Assembly (NCBI RefSeq): GCF_900184245.1
Contig: NZ_FXXB01000008.1
Span: 558,001-622,000 of the forward strand
Direction: 5' to 3'
DNA: 64,000 nt
From: Brachybacterium massiliense
GTDB lineage: Bacteria > Actinomycetota > Actinomycetes > Actinomycetales > Dermabacteraceae
The stretch's first letter is position 1; each line of letters starts with the position of its first letter. A program made the position numbers and the translations under genes. The notes under the pieces were generated by a model. That model saw only the letters and a program-made list of their open reading frames with translations. It was not told where the DNA came from and searched no databases. This document shows positions 8,100-17,794 of this stretch, in pieces.

Positions 8100-8714
8100 T
8101 CAGTGCGAGTCCGCGGTCCGCGCCGGGAGGGTCTTCGGCATCCAGGCGGGGCGGGTGGCCTCGAAGTCGGTGATGTCCTGCTCGTGGCGGAGGGTCAGGC
8201 CGATGTCGTCGAGCCCCTCCATCAGGCGCCAGCGCGTGTAGTCGTCGATCTCGAAGCGGAACGTCGCCTCGCCCGCGTGGACCTGTCGGTTCTCGAGGTC
8301 CACGGTCACCTCGGTGCCGGGGTTCTCCTCGAGGATCTTCCACAGCTGCTCGAGGTCGTCCTGGGTGAGGATCCCGGCGACCAGTCCCTGCTTGCCCGCG
8401 TTGCCGCGGAAGATCTCGGCGAAGCGGGTGGACAGCACCGCCTTGAAGCCGTAGTCGCGCAGCGCCCAGACGGCGTGCTCGCGGGAGGAGCCGGTGCCGA
8501 AGTCGGGGCCGGCCACGAGCACGGAGCCCTTGGCGTAGGCGGGCTGGTTCAGCACGAACTCGGGGTCATTGGTGCGCCAGGCGTTGAACAGGCCGTCGTC
8601 GAAGCCGGTCTTGGTGACGCGCTTGAGGTAGACGGCGGGGATGATCTGGTCGGTGTCCACGTTGCTGCGGCGCAGCGGGACGCCGATGCCGGTATGGGTG
8701 GTGAAGGCTTCCAT
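8100..8714 (-). CDS. leuD: 3-isopropylmalate dehydratase small subunit
   Basis: 204 aa. Forms the swivelling aconitase-like small domain that partners LeuC in converting 2- to 3-isopropylmalate (leucine pathway). Seen: [32 protein letters not shown] (substrate-binding GSSREH) and [16 protein letters not shown] precedes the ATG. It lies 11 bp behind leuC. Confidence 0.95.
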   Translation of the reverse strand: MEAFTTHTGIGVPLRRSNVDTDQIIPAVYLKRVTKTGFDDGLFNAWRTNDPEFVLNQPAYAKGSVLVAGPDFGTGSSREHAVWALRDYGFKAVLSTRFAEIFRGNAGKQGLVAGILTQDDLEQLWKILEENPGTEVTVDLENRQVHAGEATFRFEIDDYTRWRLMEGLDDIGLTLRHEQDITDFEATRPAWMPKTLPARTADSH

Positions 8715-8725
8715 GGGGCTGCTCC

Positions 8726-10165
8726 TCAGGCGATGGGCTGGAGGTCGGAGGGCGCGACGGGGGCGCCGAGGTCCGACGGGGAGGACAGGGTGCCGCGCAC
8801 GGCGGTGGCGGCGGCGACCACGGGCGAGACCAGGTGGGTGCGGCCGCCCTTGCCCTGACGTCCCTCGAAGTTGCGGTTGGAGGTCGAGGCGGCACGCTCG
8901 CCGGGGGCGAGCTGGTCCGGGTTCATGCCCAGGCACATCGAGCAGCCGGCCTGACGCCATTCGGCGCCGAAGTCGAGGAAGATCCGGTCCAGGCCCTCCT
9001 GCTCCGCCTGCAGGCGTACCCGGGCCGAGCCGGGCACCACCAGCACGCGCACGTCGGGGTGCTTGGCGCGCCCCTCGAGCACGGAGGCGAAGGCCCGCAG
9101 ATCCTCGATGCGCCCGTTGGTGCACGAGCCCATGAAGACGGTGTCGACCTTGATGTCCTTCAGCGGGGTGCCGGGGACCAGGTCCATGTACTCCAGCGCG
9201 CGCTCGGCGGCGAAGCGGTCGGTCTCGTCCACGAAGTCCTCCGGGGCGGGCACCGCGGAGGACAGCGGCAGGCCCTGGCCGGGGTTGGTGCCCCAGGTGA
9301 CGAAAGGTTCGAGCTGGTCGGCGTCGATGAACACCTCGGCGTCGAAGACGGCGTCGTCGTCGCTGCGCAGGGTCTTCCAGTACTCGACGGCCTCGTCCCA
9401 GTCGGCCCCCTGCGGTGCGTGGGGGCGGCCCTGGACGTAGTCGAAGGTGGTCTGGTCGGGAGCGATCATGCCGGCGCGGGCACCGGCCTCGATAGACATG
9501 TTGCAGATCGTCATGCGGCCCTCCATGGAGAGCTCACGGATCGCCTCGCCGCGGTACTCGAGCACATAGCCCGCACCGCCGCCGGTGCCGATCTTCGCGA
9601 TCACCGCGAGGATGATGTCCTTCGCGGTGACGCCCGGCTTGAGGGAGCCGGTGACGGTGATCGCCATGGTCTTGAAGGGGGTCAGCGGCAGGGTCTGGGT
9701 GGCGAGCACGTGCTCGACCTCGGAGGTGCCGATGCCGAAGGCGAGCGCCCCGAAGGCGCCGTGGGTCGAGGTGTGGGAGTCACCGCACACGACGGTGATG
9801 CCGGGCATGGTCAGGCCGAGCTGGGGGCCCACCACGTGGACGATGCCCTGCTCCTTGTCGCCGAGCGGGTGGATGCGCACGCCGAACTCCTCGGAGTTCC
9901 TGCGCAGCGTCTCGATCTGGGTGCGGGAGGTGATGTCCGCGATCGGCTTGTCGATGTCGATCGTGGGGGTGTTGTGGTCCTCGGTCGCGATCGTCTGATC
10001 GATGCGGCGCGGGGTGCGGCCCTCCTGGCGCAGGCCGTCGAAGGCCTGCGGGCTCGTCACCTCGTGGAGGAGCTGGAGGTCGATGTACAGCAGGTCCGGT
10101 TCGCCGTTCTCTCCGCGGCGGACCACGTGATCCGCCCAGACCTTCTCCGCGAGGGTCCCCGCCAT
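8726..10165 (-). CDS. leuC: 3-isopropylmalate dehydratase large subunit
   Basis: 479 aa. Catalytic [4Fe-4S] subunit of isopropylmalate isomerase. Cluster ligands are C348 (MGSCTNGR), C408 and C411 (GCSMCLG); [28 protein letters not shown] is an aconitase signature. I placed the start at the ATG at 10165, preceded by GGAAGGA; an upstream GTG would add six residues. Operon with leuD; divergent from an IclR-type gene, a pairing known in actinobacteria for leucine-linked control. Confidence 0.96.
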   Translation of the reverse strand: MAGTLAEKVWADHVVRRGENGEPDLLYIDLQLLHEVTSPQAFDGLRQEGRTPRRIDQTIATEDHNTPTIDIDKPIADITSRTQIETLRRNSEEFGVRIHPLGDKEQGIVHVVGPQLGLTMPGITVVCGDSHTSTHGAFGALAFGIGTSEVEHVLATQTLPLTPFKTMAITVTGSLKPGVTAKDIILAVIAKIGTGGGAGYVLEYRGEAIRELSMEGRMTICNMSIEAGARAGMIAPDQTTFDYVQGRPHAPQGADWDEAVEYWKTLRSDDDAVFDAEVFIDADQLEPFVTWGTNPGQGLPLSSAVPAPEDFVDETDRFAAERALEYMDLVPGTPLKDIKVDTVFMGSCTNGRIEDLRAFASVLEGRAKHPDVRVLVVPGSARVRLQAEQEGLDRIFLDFGAEWRQAGCSMCLGMNPDQLAPGERAASTSNRNFEGRQGKGGRTHLVSPVVAAATAVRGTLSSPSDLGAPVAPSDLQPIA

Positions 10166-10262
10166 GTCGATCCTTCCCTGCACCCGATCGGGGTGCGCTG
10201 CTGAATGCTGAGACGCGCCCGGAGTGCGGGCGCTCGCTCCATGGTGGGCACGTCCACGATGC

Positions 10263-10290
10263 GACGCACTTGCGTCTCACCAAATAAGAC
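10263..10290. promoter_or_regulatory. Palindromic operator region between leuC and IclR gene
   Basis: Two overlapping symmetric elements: a perfect 14-bp palindrome GACGCA-CT-TGCGTC (10263-10276) and GTCT-N9-AGAC (10274-10290). They sit just upstream of CAGTAT (10293-10298), the probable -10 of the IclR gene, and about 100 nt upstream of leuC. Likely operator for the adjacent IclR regulator; inference only. Confidence 0.5.
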
Positions 10291-10304
10291 GGCAGTATCG
10301 GAGC

Positions 10305-11039
10305 ATGGACAAGACCACTGAGGAGAACGGCAGCGGCGTCGGCGTGCTCGACAAGGCGGCCATCGTGCTCGGCGCTCTCGAGGCCGCCCCCGCCACTCTC
10401 GCCCAGCTCGTGCAGTCGACGGGCCTGGCCCGGCCCACCGCCCACCGTCTCGCGGTGGCGCTCGAGTACCACCATCTGGTCGCCCGCGACATGCAGGGCC
10501 GCTTCATCCTCGGCCCGCGCCTGGGAGAGCTCGCGGCGGCGGCGGGCGAGGACCGTCTGCTCGCCTCCGCGGGGCCCGTGCTCGCGGCCCTGCGCGATCA
10601 CACCGGCGAATCCGCACAGCTCTACCGCCGCCAGGGCGATCACCGCATCTGCGTGGCCGCCGCGGAGCGTCCCATCGGCCTGCGCGATTCGGTGCCGCTG
10701 GGCTCGGCGCTGACGATGCGCGCGGGCTCGGCCGCGCAGATCCTGCTGGCCTGGGAGGAGCCCGACCGGCTCCACCGCGGACTGCTGGGCGCCCGCTTCA
10801 CCGCCACCCAGCTCTCCGCCGTACGGCGCCGGGGCTGGGCGCAGTCCATCGGTGAGCGCGAGCCCGGCGTGGGCTCCGTCTCCGCCCCGGTGCGCGGCCC
10901 CAACGGGCGCGTGGTCGCGGCGCTGAGCATCTCCGGGCCGATCGAGCGCATCACGCGCCAGCCCGGACGCCTGCACGCCGCCTCGGTGATGAGCAGCGCG
11001 AACCATCTCACCGAGCTGCTGCGCCGCGCCGGCTCCTGA
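10305..11039 (+). CDS. IclR-family transcriptional regulator (probable leuCD regulator, NdgR/LtbR-like)
   Basis: 244 aa. N-terminal winged helix-turn-helix around residues 15-65 (IVLGALEAAPATLAQLVQSTGLARPTAHRLAVALEYHHLV), then an effector domain with YRRQGDHRICVAAAE, LPLGSALTMRAGSAAQILLAW-like segment and SVSAPVRGPNGRVVAALSISGP. The divergent position next to leuCD is that of the actinobacterial NdgR/AreB/LtbR group, which controls leucine and other amino-acid genes. Start ATG follows CAGTAT by six bases, suggesting a leaderless mRNA. Regulator identity is by context plus family. Confidence 0.85.
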   Translation: MDKTTEENGSGVGVLDKAAIVLGALEAAPATLAQLVQSTGLARPTAHRLAVALEYHHLVARDMQGRFILGPRLGELAAAAGEDRLLASAGPVLAALRDHTGESAQLYRRQGDHRICVAAAERPIGLRDSVPLGSALTMRAGSAAQILLAWEEPDRLHRGLLGARFTATQLSAVRRRGWAQSIGEREPGVGSVSAPVRGPNGRVVAALSISGPIERITRQPGRLHAASVMSSANHLTELLRRAGS

Positions 11040-11045
11040 GCCGGA

Positions 11046-11864
11046 TCAGTCCCGCTCGATCCAGACGGGCGTGTTCGCGAAGCGGAGCACGTTGACCAGC
11101 TGGCGCGGTGCGGACACCTTGCCGCCCGCCCCCGGGGACCGCTCCCCGGCGACCACCATCAGGCAGGCGTCCTGGCTCGCCTGGATCAGCTCCCTGGGGC
11201 TCTCCGAGGCGGCGATCGTCACATCGCGCACGAACACCGAGGGATGGGTGAGCGCGATCCGCTGCGCGGTGCCGGCGAGGATCTCCTGCGCCTGCTCCGG
11301 GGTGGTCTCCGGGCGCACCACCAGGTGGATGTCGCGCCCGTACGCGCGCGCGAGATCCGCGGCACGGGTGACGACCTCGGTGGCGACCTCGTGGTGGACC
11401 AGCCCGATCGGGCCTCGCCCGTCGATCTCGCCGCGGACCACCACCACGGGGCAGTGCGAGCGCCCGGCCAGCGCCAGGCTCTTGGAGCCGACGATGAGGG
11501 TCATCAGGCGGCCGAGCCCTCGCCCGCCGAGCACCAGCAGGTCGGACTCCTCGCTCGCCTCGACCAGCACCGGCACCGCGTTGCCGTCCACGATCTCCGA
11601 GGTCACAGGCAGATCCGGGTGATCCTCGCGGATGATCGCGACCGCATCCTGGATCAGGCTGTGCGCGGCGTTGCGGAAGCCTGATCCGGCCATGCCGGAG
11701 ATCGGGTCGATGTTGACGTCGAGCTCGGTCCACACGAACGCGTGGACGAGATGGAGATGACCGCCGACGGCTGCGGCGTGACGGGTGGCCCAGCGGACCG
11801 CCTGATCGGATTCGTCGGCATCGAACACACCGACGGTGATTCTCGGAGCATCGCTGTGCGTCAT
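11046..11864 (-). CDS. Universal stress protein, two UspA domains
   Basis: 272 aa, two Usp domains in tandem. The first has the nucleotide-binding pattern LLVLGGRGLGRLMTLIVGSKS (around residues 130-150) typical of ATP-binding Usp proteins; the second (from about 165) ends in LMVVAGERSPGAGGKVSAPRQLV. Such proteins respond to hypoxia or stationary phase in actinobacteria; the role here is not shown. ATG at 11864 has TATCGT six bases upstream. It ends convergently, 6 bp from the IclR gene. Confidence 0.85.
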   Translation of the reverse strand: MTHSDAPRITVGVFDADESDQAVRWATRHAAAVGGHLHLVHAFVWTELDVNIDPISGMAGSGFRNAAHSLIQDAVAIIREDHPDLPVTSEIVDGNAVPVLVEASEESDLLVLGGRGLGRLMTLIVGSKSLALAGRSHCPVVVVRGEIDGRGPIGLVHHEVATEVVTRAADLARAYGRDIHLVVRPETTPEQAQEILAGTAQRIALTHPSVFVRDVTIAASESPRELIQASQDACLMVVAGERSPGAGGKVSAPRQLVNVLRFANTPVWIERD

Positions 11865-11943
11865 GTCACGACGATACTCCGCGGCGGCCGCGCGGGCACC
11901 CGGAACGGGGGAACCGGCCGTGAGCGGGGCCCGGAACGACGAA

Positions 11944-11971
11944 GGAGCCGACATCCGAAGATGCCGGCTCC
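11944..11971 (-). terminator. Terminator after the tRNA cluster
   Basis: On the minus strand GGAGCCGGCATC-TTCG-GATGTCGGCTCC: a 12-bp stem with one G-U pair and a UUCG tetraloop, starting 7 nt past the first tRNA-Glu. Followed by TTCGTCG. Confidence 0.65.
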
Positions 11972-11977
11972 TGCTCG

Positions 11978-12050
11978 TACCCCGTACCGGATTTGAACCG
12001 GTGTTACCGCCGTGAGAGGGCGGCGTCCTAGGCCGCTAGACGAACGGGGC
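11978..12050 (-). tRNA. tRNA-Glu (CTC), copy 1
   Basis: 73 nt without encoded CCA. Acceptor GCCCCGT/ACGGGGT (closing G-U), anticodon arm CCGCC-CTCTCAC-GGCGG giving anticodon CTC, T arm ACCGG-TTCAAAT-CCGGT. Identical to copy 2. Confidence 0.95.
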
Positions 12051-12100
12051 GGACGCAAGGCCTGACGGCCTCGCAGTGCAGGCCCTAGGTGCCTGCGACG

Positions 12101-12173
12101 TACCCCGTACCGGATTTGAACCGGTGTTACCGCCGTGAGAGGGCGGCGTCCTAGGCCGCTAGACGAACGGGGC
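12101..12173 (-). tRNA. tRNA-Glu (CTC), copy 2
   Basis: Identical in all 73 nt to the copy at 11978-12050, in the same orientation 50 bp away; the spacer has a small GCAGGC/GCCTGC hairpin. A tandem duplication for dosage is likely. Confidence 0.95.
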
Positions 12174-12208
12174 GCGAGCCAAGCGACATTCGTGAATGTC
12201 GCGCAGCG

Positions 12209-12280
12209 CTGGGGTACCAGGACTCGAACCTAGAATGACGGTACCAGAAACCGTTGTGTTGCCAATTACACCATACCCCA
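12209..12280 (-). tRNA. tRNA-Gln (CTG)
   Basis: 72 nt, acceptor TGGGGTA/TACCCCA with discriminator G, anticodon arm ACGGT-TTCTGGT-ACCGT giving anticodon CTG, T arm with GGTTCGAGTCC. No encoded CCA. First of three co-oriented tRNAs. Confidence 0.95.
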
Positions 12281-12418
12281 TGGTGAGAAGCACTTTCTGC
12301 TGTCCCGATCCGTTCCGTTCCCCGGTGGTTCCCGTGGACTTTCCGAACTGTTCTGCATGCCGTACCGAGGTAAGACTCTACCGGCTTCTTCGGCGGAGCA
12401 CAAAGCGAGAAGGCCTCT

Positions 12419-12456
12419 GAGCGCTGTGAGGCTCGGCACCCTGCCCCACAGCGCTC
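12419..12456 (-). terminator. Hairpin after gltX
   Basis: Perfect 10-bp stem GAGCGCTGTG/CACAGCGCTC eight bases past the gltX stop, followed on the minus strand by a moderately T-rich run. Confidence 0.5.
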
Positions 12457-12463
12457 GGCCGGC

Positions 12464-13954
12464 TCAGCCCTCGGCGGCCAGACGCTCCCTCAGCGAGCGC
12501 AGGCGCGCGAGGCTCGAGGAGCGGCCCAGCAGCTCCATCGACTCGAACAGCGGCGGGGAGATGCGGCGACCCGAGATCGCGCTGCGCAGCGGTCCGAAGG
12601 CGAGACGGGGCTTGATGCCCATCTCCTCGATGATCGCGCCGCGCAGGGCCTCCTCGAGGGCGGCCGCGGTGAAGGAGTCCTCCGGGAGGGTGCCGATCTC
12701 CGCGATCGCGCGGTCCAGCACCGCCACCGGGTCATCGCCCAGCTTCTTCAGGGCATCGTCCTGGACCACCAGGTCCTCGTCGGCCACGAAGAGGAAGCCC
12801 ATCAGGTCAGGCGCCTCGCCGAGCAGGTTCATGCGGGTCTGCACGAGCGGGGTGGCCGCGGAGACCAGTGCACGCTGCGCCTCGGTGACCTCCTCGCTGA
12901 GCACGCCGCCGGCCTGGAGGTAGGGGATCAGGCGCTCGGCGAGCTCCGCCTCGGGCAGCAGCCGGATGTGATCGGCGTTGATGGCGGTGGCCTTCTTGAG
13001 ATCCACGCGCGCCGGGTTCGGGTTGACGTCGGCGGCGTCGAAGCGCTCGATCAGCTGCTCGCGGCTGAAGATGTCCTCGTCGGCGCTGTAGCCCCAGCCG
13101 AGCAGGGAGAGGTAGTTGACCATCCCCTCGGGAGTGAAGCCCTGGTCGCGGTAGAGGAAGAGATTGGACTGCGGATCGCGCTTGGAGAGCTTCTTATTGC
13201 CGTCGCCCATCACATACGGCAGGTGACCGAACTCGGGCACGCGCTCGGCCACGCCCACGTCGATCAGCGCCCGGTACAGCGCGATCTGGCGCGGCGTGGA
13301 AGAGAGGATGTCCTCGCCGCGCAGCACGTGGGTGATCCGCATGAGCGCATCGTCGACGGGGTTGACCAGCGTGTAGAGCGGCTGTCCGTTGGCCCGCACC
13401 ACCACGAAGTCCGGAGTCGAGCCGGCCTTGAAGGTGATCTCGCCGCGCACCATGTCGGTGAAGGTGATGTCCTCCTGCGGCATGCGCAGGCGCCAGGTGG
13501 GCTCGCGACCCTCGGCGCGGAAGGCGTCCTTCTGCTCCTGGGTGAGATCGCGGTCGTAACCGTCGTAGCCGAGCTGCGGGTCGCGGCCCGCGGCGCGGTG
13601 GCGCTCGACGATCTCCTCCGCGGTGGAGAAGGACTCGTAGATATGGCCGGCGTCCTTCAGCTTCGCGATCACGTCCTGATAGATCTCGCCGCGCTCGGAC
13701 TGGCGGTAGGGCCCGTCCGGGCCGCCCACCTCCACACCCTCGTCCCAGTCGATGCCGAGCCAGCGCATGGCGTCCAGCAGCTGGAGGTAGGACTCCTCGC
13801 TGTCCCGGGCGGCGTCGGTGTCCTCGATGCGGAAGACGAGCTTGCCGCCGTGGTGGCGGGCGTGCGCCCAGTTGAACAGGGCGGTGCGCACCATGCCCAC
13901 GTGCGGGGTGCCGGTGGGGCTGGGGCAGAAGCGCACCCGGACCTCGTCGGTCAC
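12464..13954 (-). CDS. gltX: Glutamyl-tRNA synthetase
   Basis: 496 aa class I synthetase charging tRNA-Glu, and very likely tRNA-Gln too since gatCAB is present in this window. HIGH-type motif is [11 protein letters not shown] (residues 11-21), the KMSKS-type motif is KKLSKRD. The C-terminal anticodon-binding helical domain ends in [15 protein letters not shown] start at 13954 begins at the family's usual N-terminus. The tRNA-Glu and tRNA-Gln genes lie directly downstream on the same strand. Confidence 0.96.
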   Translation of the reverse strand: MTDEVRVRFCPSPTGTPHVGMVRTALFNWAHARHHGGKLVFRIEDTDAARDSEESYLQLLDAMRWLGIDWDEGVEVGGPDGPYRQSERGEIYQDVIAKLKDAGHIYESFSTAEEIVERHRAAGRDPQLGYDGYDRDLTQEQKDAFRAEGREPTWRLRMPQEDITFTDMVRGEITFKAGSTPDFVVVRANGQPLYTLVNPVDDALMRITHVLRGEDILSSTPRQIALYRALIDVGVAERVPEFGHLPYVMGDGNKKLSKRDPQSNLFLYRDQGFTPEGMVNYLSLLGWGYSADEDIFSREQLIERFDAADVNPNPARVDLKKATAINADHIRLLPEAELAERLIPYLQAGGVLSEEVTEAQRALVSAATPLVQTRMNLLGEAPDLMGFLFVADEDLVVQDDALKKLGDDPVAVLDRAIAEIGTLPEDSFTAAALEEALRGAIIEEMGIKPRLAFGPLRSAISGRRISPPLFESMELLGRSSSLARLRSLRERLAAEG

Positions 13955-13992
13955 GGCGAAGGTTGCGGGGTGAGGGATGAGCGGCGCGCTGC

Positions 13993-14778
13993 TCAGCGGC
14001 GCACGATCGGGTTGGACAGGGTGCCGATGCCTTCGACCGTGATGTCGACGGTGGCGCCGGCGGGCACGGTGCGCACCCCGGCGGGAGTTCCGGTCAGCAC
14101 CAGGTCGCCGGGCAGCAGGGTCACGACGGTGGAGATCTCGGCGATCAGCTCCGTGACGGAGCGGACCATGTCCGCGGTGGTGCCCTGCTGAGCGATCTCA
14201 CCGTCGACATGGCTCGAGATGGACAGGCCCGCGGGGGCGGTGACGTCCAGGTCCGTCTCGATCCAGGGCCCGATGGGGCAGGAGGTGTCGAAGGCCTTGG
14301 CGCGGAACCACTGGTTCTCCGCGCGCTGGGAGTCCCGGGCGGTGAGGTCGTTGGCGCAGGTGTAGCCGAGCACATGATCGGCCACCTGCTCGGGCGTGAT
14401 GTCCTTGGCCATCCGCTTGATGACCACGGCGAGCTCGGCCTCGAGGCTGACCTCCTCGCTGTAGGAGGGCAGGACCACCGGATCCCCGGGGCCCACCACC
14501 GCGGTGTTGGGCTTGAGGAAGAACAGGGCCTGCTCGGGCAGCTCGCTCCCCATCTCCGCGGCGTGGGCGGCATAGTTCTTGCCGACGCACACCACCTTCG
14601 AGCGGGGGATCACGGGCGCCAGCAGGCGCACGTCCTCGAGCGGCACGATGGTGCCTGTCGGTCGGATCTCTGTGTACAGGGGGTCACCGGTGATCCCGTA
14701 GACCATGTCGCGGCCGTCCTTCTCGCTGACGATGCCGTACATGGGATCTTCGCCGGTGGTGAATCGGGCGATGCGCAT
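13993..14778 (-). CDS. Fumarylacetoacetate hydrolase-family protein
   Basis: 261 aa. FAH domain with [34 protein letters not shown], and acidic metal ligands in [13 protein letters not shown]-terminal [15 protein letters not shown] is the family signature. Members hydrolyse or decarboxylate beta-diketo acids, oxaloacetate or acylpyruvates; which one cannot be told. Commonly found next to gltX in actinobacteria. ATG lies seven bases after TAGACT, again a leaderless-type start; 38 bp upstream of gltX, so probably co-transcribed. Confidence 0.88.
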   Translation of the reverse strand: MRIARFTTGEDPMYGIVSEKDGRDMVYGITGDPLYTEIRPTGTIVPLEDVRLLAPVIPRSKVVCVGKNYAAHAAEMGSELPEQALFFLKPNTAVVGPGDPVVLPSYSEEVSLEAELAVVIKRMAKDITPEQVADHVLGYTCANDLTARDSQRAENQWFRAKAFDTSCPIGPWIETDLDVTAPAGLSISSHVDGEIAQQGTTADMVRSVTELIAEISTVVTLLPGDLVLTGTPAGVRTVPAGATVDITVEGIGTLSNPIVRR

Positions 14779-14892
14779 GCCTGTCAGTCTAGGCGCTCAC
14801 CCCTACCGGCCCGGGGGCTGTCCTGCACCACTGGCCACCGGGCCCCGCACCGACTATGGTTTACCTTTCAACCGCACTGTCCTGGAGGGCCC

Positions 14893-15978
14893 GTGAGCAT
14901 CGATCCGCAGTCCATCACCTTCGGTCTCGACACCTTCGGGGATGTGACCGTCGACGCCCAGGGCGATCCGGTGCCCGTCTCGCAGGTGCTGCGGGACGTC
15001 GTGGCGCAGGGAGAGCTCGCCGACCAGGTGGGCATCGACCATTTCTCGATCGGTGAGCACCACCGCCCCGACTTCGCGGTGAGCGCGCCCGACGTGGTCC
15101 TCGCCGCGCTCGCCGCCCGCACCCAGCGCATCACGCTCGGCACCGCGGTGATCGTGCTGAGCTCCGATGACCCGCTGCGCGTGGTCGAGCGCTTCTCCAC
15201 GCTCGACGGACTCTCGAACGGTCGCGCCGAGCTCACCGTGGGCCGCGGCTCCTTCACGGAGTCCTTCCCGCTGTTCGGCTTCTCGATGCAGGACTACGAG
15301 ACGCTGTTCGAGGAGAAGCTGGATCTGCTCGCCGCCGCGATCACCGGTGAGCCGATCACCTGGAGCGGCGCGACCCGCCCCCCGCTGAACGAGCAGTCGC
15401 TCTACCCGCCGCTCGAGCGCGCGCTGCCCACCTGGGTGGCTGTGGGCGGCAGCCCCAACTCGGTGATCCGGGCCGCCCGGCACGGACTGCCGCTGATGCT
15501 CGCGATCATCGGCGGCCCCGCCCAGCGCTTCGCCCCCTACGTGCAGCTCTTCCACGAGGCGAACCAGAAGCTGGGCAACGCTCCACTTCCCGTCGGCGTG
15601 CACTCCCCCGGTCACATCGCCGCCGATGACGCCACCGCTCGCGAGCAGCTGGCGCCGCACTGGATCCACAACCGCAACGAGATCGGTCGCGAGCGCGGCT
15701 GGGGCCCCTCCGGCATCGCGGAGTTCGACGGCGAGATGCAGCACGGCGCTCTGTACGCGGGATCGCCCGAGACGGTCGCCCGGAAGATCGCTGCCACGAT
15801 CGGCTCACTCGGGGTGGATCGCTTCGACCTCAAGTACGCCAGCGGCCCGATGCCGCACGAGCAGCTGATGGAGTCGATCCGGCTCTACGGGACCGAGGTG
15901 ATCCCGCGCGTGCGCGAGCTGCTCGCACAGCACGGGCGGGAGCACGGCGACGCCGACTCCGCCTTCGACGAGGCCTGA
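14893..15978 (+). CDS. LLM-class flavin-dependent oxidoreductase
   Basis: 361 aa bacterial-luciferase-like TIM barrel. Features: ITFGLDTFGDVT at the N-terminus, EHHRPDFAVSAPDVVLAALAARTQRITLGTAVIVLSSDDPLRVVE, GRAELTVGRGSF and a C-terminal GSPETVARKIA. Members use FMNH2 or F420 to oxidise or reduce small substrates; the substrate here is unknown. The GTG at 14893 follows a clear CTGGAGGG; upstream TATGGT could be its -10. The longer frame upstream overlaps the divergent hydrolase and is discarded. Confidence 0.85.
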   Translation: MSIDPQSITFGLDTFGDVTVDAQGDPVPVSQVLRDVVAQGELADQVGIDHFSIGEHHRPDFAVSAPDVVLAALAARTQRITLGTAVIVLSSDDPLRVVERFSTLDGLSNGRAELTVGRGSFTESFPLFGFSMQDYETLFEEKLDLLAAAITGEPITWSGATRPPLNEQSLYPPLERALPTWVAVGGSPNSVIRAARHGLPLMLAIIGGPAQRFAPYVQLFHEANQKLGNAPLPVGVHSPGHIAADDATAREQLAPHWIHNRNEIGRERGWGPSGIAEFDGEMQHGALYAGSPETVARKIAATIGSLGVDRFDLKYASGPMPHEQLMESIRLYGTEVIPRVRELLAQHGREHGDADSAFDEA

Positions 15979-15987
15979 GCCTGCGCC

Positions 15988-16013
15988 GGAGGCGGGGTCA
16001 CAGCTCCGCCTCC
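15988..16013. terminator. Hairpin between convergent genes
   Basis: Perfect 8-bp stem GGAGGCGG/CCGCCTCC spanning the end of the plus-strand oxidoreductase and the last codons of the minus-strand DUF2199 gene. Confidence 0.35.
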
Positions 16014-16540
16014 TCCAGCAGCACCGAACGGACCCGCAGCTCCGCCTCCTTCCGTGTGATGCCCTCGCGCTCCTCGCGCCACAGTCCGTGCCCGCCCGTG
16101 AGCTCGGGGATGATCAGCGGCGGCATGAGCCCGTGCGCTCGCACCTGCACAGGCACGGACAGCGAGTCCGGCGATCCCGGCAGCTCATTGGCCAGCATGC
16201 CTTGATACTCCCCGCGGAAGCCCGGTCTCTCCCAGTGCTCGGCGAGATCGAGGTAGTCCTCCTGGCTCAGCTGGGCCCACGGGGAGTAGACCAGCAGCGC
16301 CTCCTCCCCCTTCACCGGGAGCGACAGGAAGCCCCGGACGTAGCACTCCACCTCGCTGCCGTTGTCCAGCAGGCAGACCTCCCCGGTGGAGCGCACCCGG
16401 GTCAGCCGCTCCCAGCGGTTCATCTGCAGCACCGGTTCGGGATGCAGGAGGTCGATCAGCGGCCAGGGATTGTCCTCGGTGCCGTCGGCGCCCCGGTGGC
16501 GCTCACCGCACCCTGCGCAGTCGTAGTCGATTCCTGACAT
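15998..16540 (-). CDS. DUF2199 protein
   Basis: 180 aa. N-terminal C8-x2-C11-G-x2-H zinc-finger-like motif (YDCAGCGERHRG) followed by YVRGFLSLPV and WAQLSQEDYLDLAEHWERPGF, the DUF2199 pattern. Function unknown; the cysteines may bind zinc. ATG at 16540 has GGGAGGAGC eight bases upstream, which decides it over an earlier Met seven codons before. Confidence 0.75.
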   Translation of the reverse strand: MSGIDYDCAGCGERHRGADGTEDNPWPLIDLLHPEPVLQMNRWERLTRVRSTGEVCLLDNGSEVECYVRGFLSLPVKGEEALLVYSPWAQLSQEDYLDLAEHWERPGFRGEYQGMLANELPGSPDSLSVPVQVRAHGLMPPLIIPELTGGHGLWREEREGITRKEAELRVRSVLLEEAEL

Positions 16541-16688
16541 CTGCTCGCTCCTCCCACCCACGGCGCTCTGCCACGAGATGGACGCACCCTAGGAACGCCG
16601 ACCATTTCCCCTCCAGGCCCCGGCCACCGATGTGGACGAGCGGGCCGTGGGGAGGAAGGCCGTCAGCACGGTGCGGCATCATGGTCGC

Positions 16689-17738
16689 GTGGTTCCCGAC
16701 CCGCGCCCCGCCCCCACGGCGCCGCCCCGCAGCCCGCACCGCACCGAGGTGCCGCCGGCGGCGACGGTGCTCGATGCCGCGCAGGCGCGGGAGGCGAGGC
16801 GCGCGCACGAGGAGCGGGCCGACGCGCTCACCGCCGCCCACCGGGAGCGGAAGGCACGCGGCGAGAAGCACGCGGTCGAGGATTTCCTGTTCACCTACTA
16901 CCCCTTCTCGCCCGCCCGACTGCGGCGCTGGCACCCCGGCTGGGAGGTCGCCTACGACGCGGCGGCCGATGCCGACGGGCGCGGCCGCAGCCTGATCGCG
17001 GACGTCGACGGTGAGGGGCACCGCTCCTGGTACCTCGACTCCCCCGCAGACGGACCCGACGCAGGCGAGCCCGGCGGTGATGGTCCGCGGATCCTTCGCC
17101 GCGCGGATGTGACGCGATATCTCAGCGAGCGCGGTGACGCGCTCGGTTTCATGACCCGGCTGCTGTCCGCGTCCTCGCTGACTCGTCGGCGCCCCGAGTT
17201 CGGCTGCTTCGGGCTGCACGAGTGGGCGATGGTGCATCGCGTCCCCGAGGGCGGCCAGCGCCATGAGGATCTGCCGCTGCGCCTGAGCGCCGCCGAGACG
17301 GACGCCGTGGTCGAGCGGGAGAAGCTGGTGTGCTCCCATATCGACGCTTTCCGCTTCTTCACCCCGTCGGCCGCTCCCCGCAACGCTTTCGAGCCCACGC
17401 GCGAGACTCAGGTGCGGCATGACAACCCGGCCTGCCTGCATGTGGGGATGGATCTGTACAAGTGGGCGATGAAGCTGAGCCCGCTGGTGCCCTCGGCGCT
17501 CGTGCTGGACTGCTTCGAGCATGCTCGCGCGACACGGGTGCTGGACATGGAGGCGAGCCCGTACGACGTGCGACCGCTGGGCTACGGGATGGTGCCGATC
17601 GAGACCCCGGCGGGCAAGGCCGAGTACGTGCGCCGACAGCGCGCGCTGGCCGTACGCGCCGATGCGCTGCGCCAGCAGCTGCTGGCCGCGCTGCAGGACC
17701 TGCCGGGCCTGACGGGCGTGCCGGGCATCGCGGGCTGA
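16689..17738 (+). CDS. Protein of the actinobacterial '3-methyladenine DNA glycosylase' annotation family
   Basis: 349 aa from a GTG at 16689 that follows CATCAT by six bases. Alternative GTGs at 16632 and 16671 extend it; the first 25 residues are proline-rich and not informative. The core EDFLFTYYPFSPARLRRWHPG, CFGLHEWAMVHR, HIDAFRFFTPSAAPRN and LDCFEHARATRVLDMEASPYD is highly characteristic of actinobacterial proteins routinely labelled 3-methyladenine glycosylase. I see no classical HhH-GPD motif, so the enzymatic label is not supported by the sequence itself. Ends 56 bp before the helicase. Confidence 0.7.
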   Translation: MVPDPRPAPTAPPRSPHRTEVPPAATVLDAAQAREARRAHEERADALTAAHRERKARGEKHAVEDFLFTYYPFSPARLRRWHPGWEVAYDAAADADGRGRSLIADVDGEGHRSWYLDSPADGPDAGEPGGDGPRILRRADVTRYLSERGDALGFMTRLLSASSLTRRRPEFGCFGLHEWAMVHRVPEGGQRHEDLPLRLSAAETDAVVEREKLVCSHIDAFRFFTPSAAPRNAFEPTRETQVRHDNPACLHVGMDLYKWAMKLSPLVPSALVLDCFEHARATRVLDMEASPYDVRPLGYGMVPIETPAGKAEYVRRQRALAVRADALRQQLLAALQDLPGLTGVPGIAG

Positions 17739-17794
17739 GCGGCGGCGAGCCCTGCGCGGGCTCGCCCGTCCCTGCACCCTGGCAGACTGGGAGC

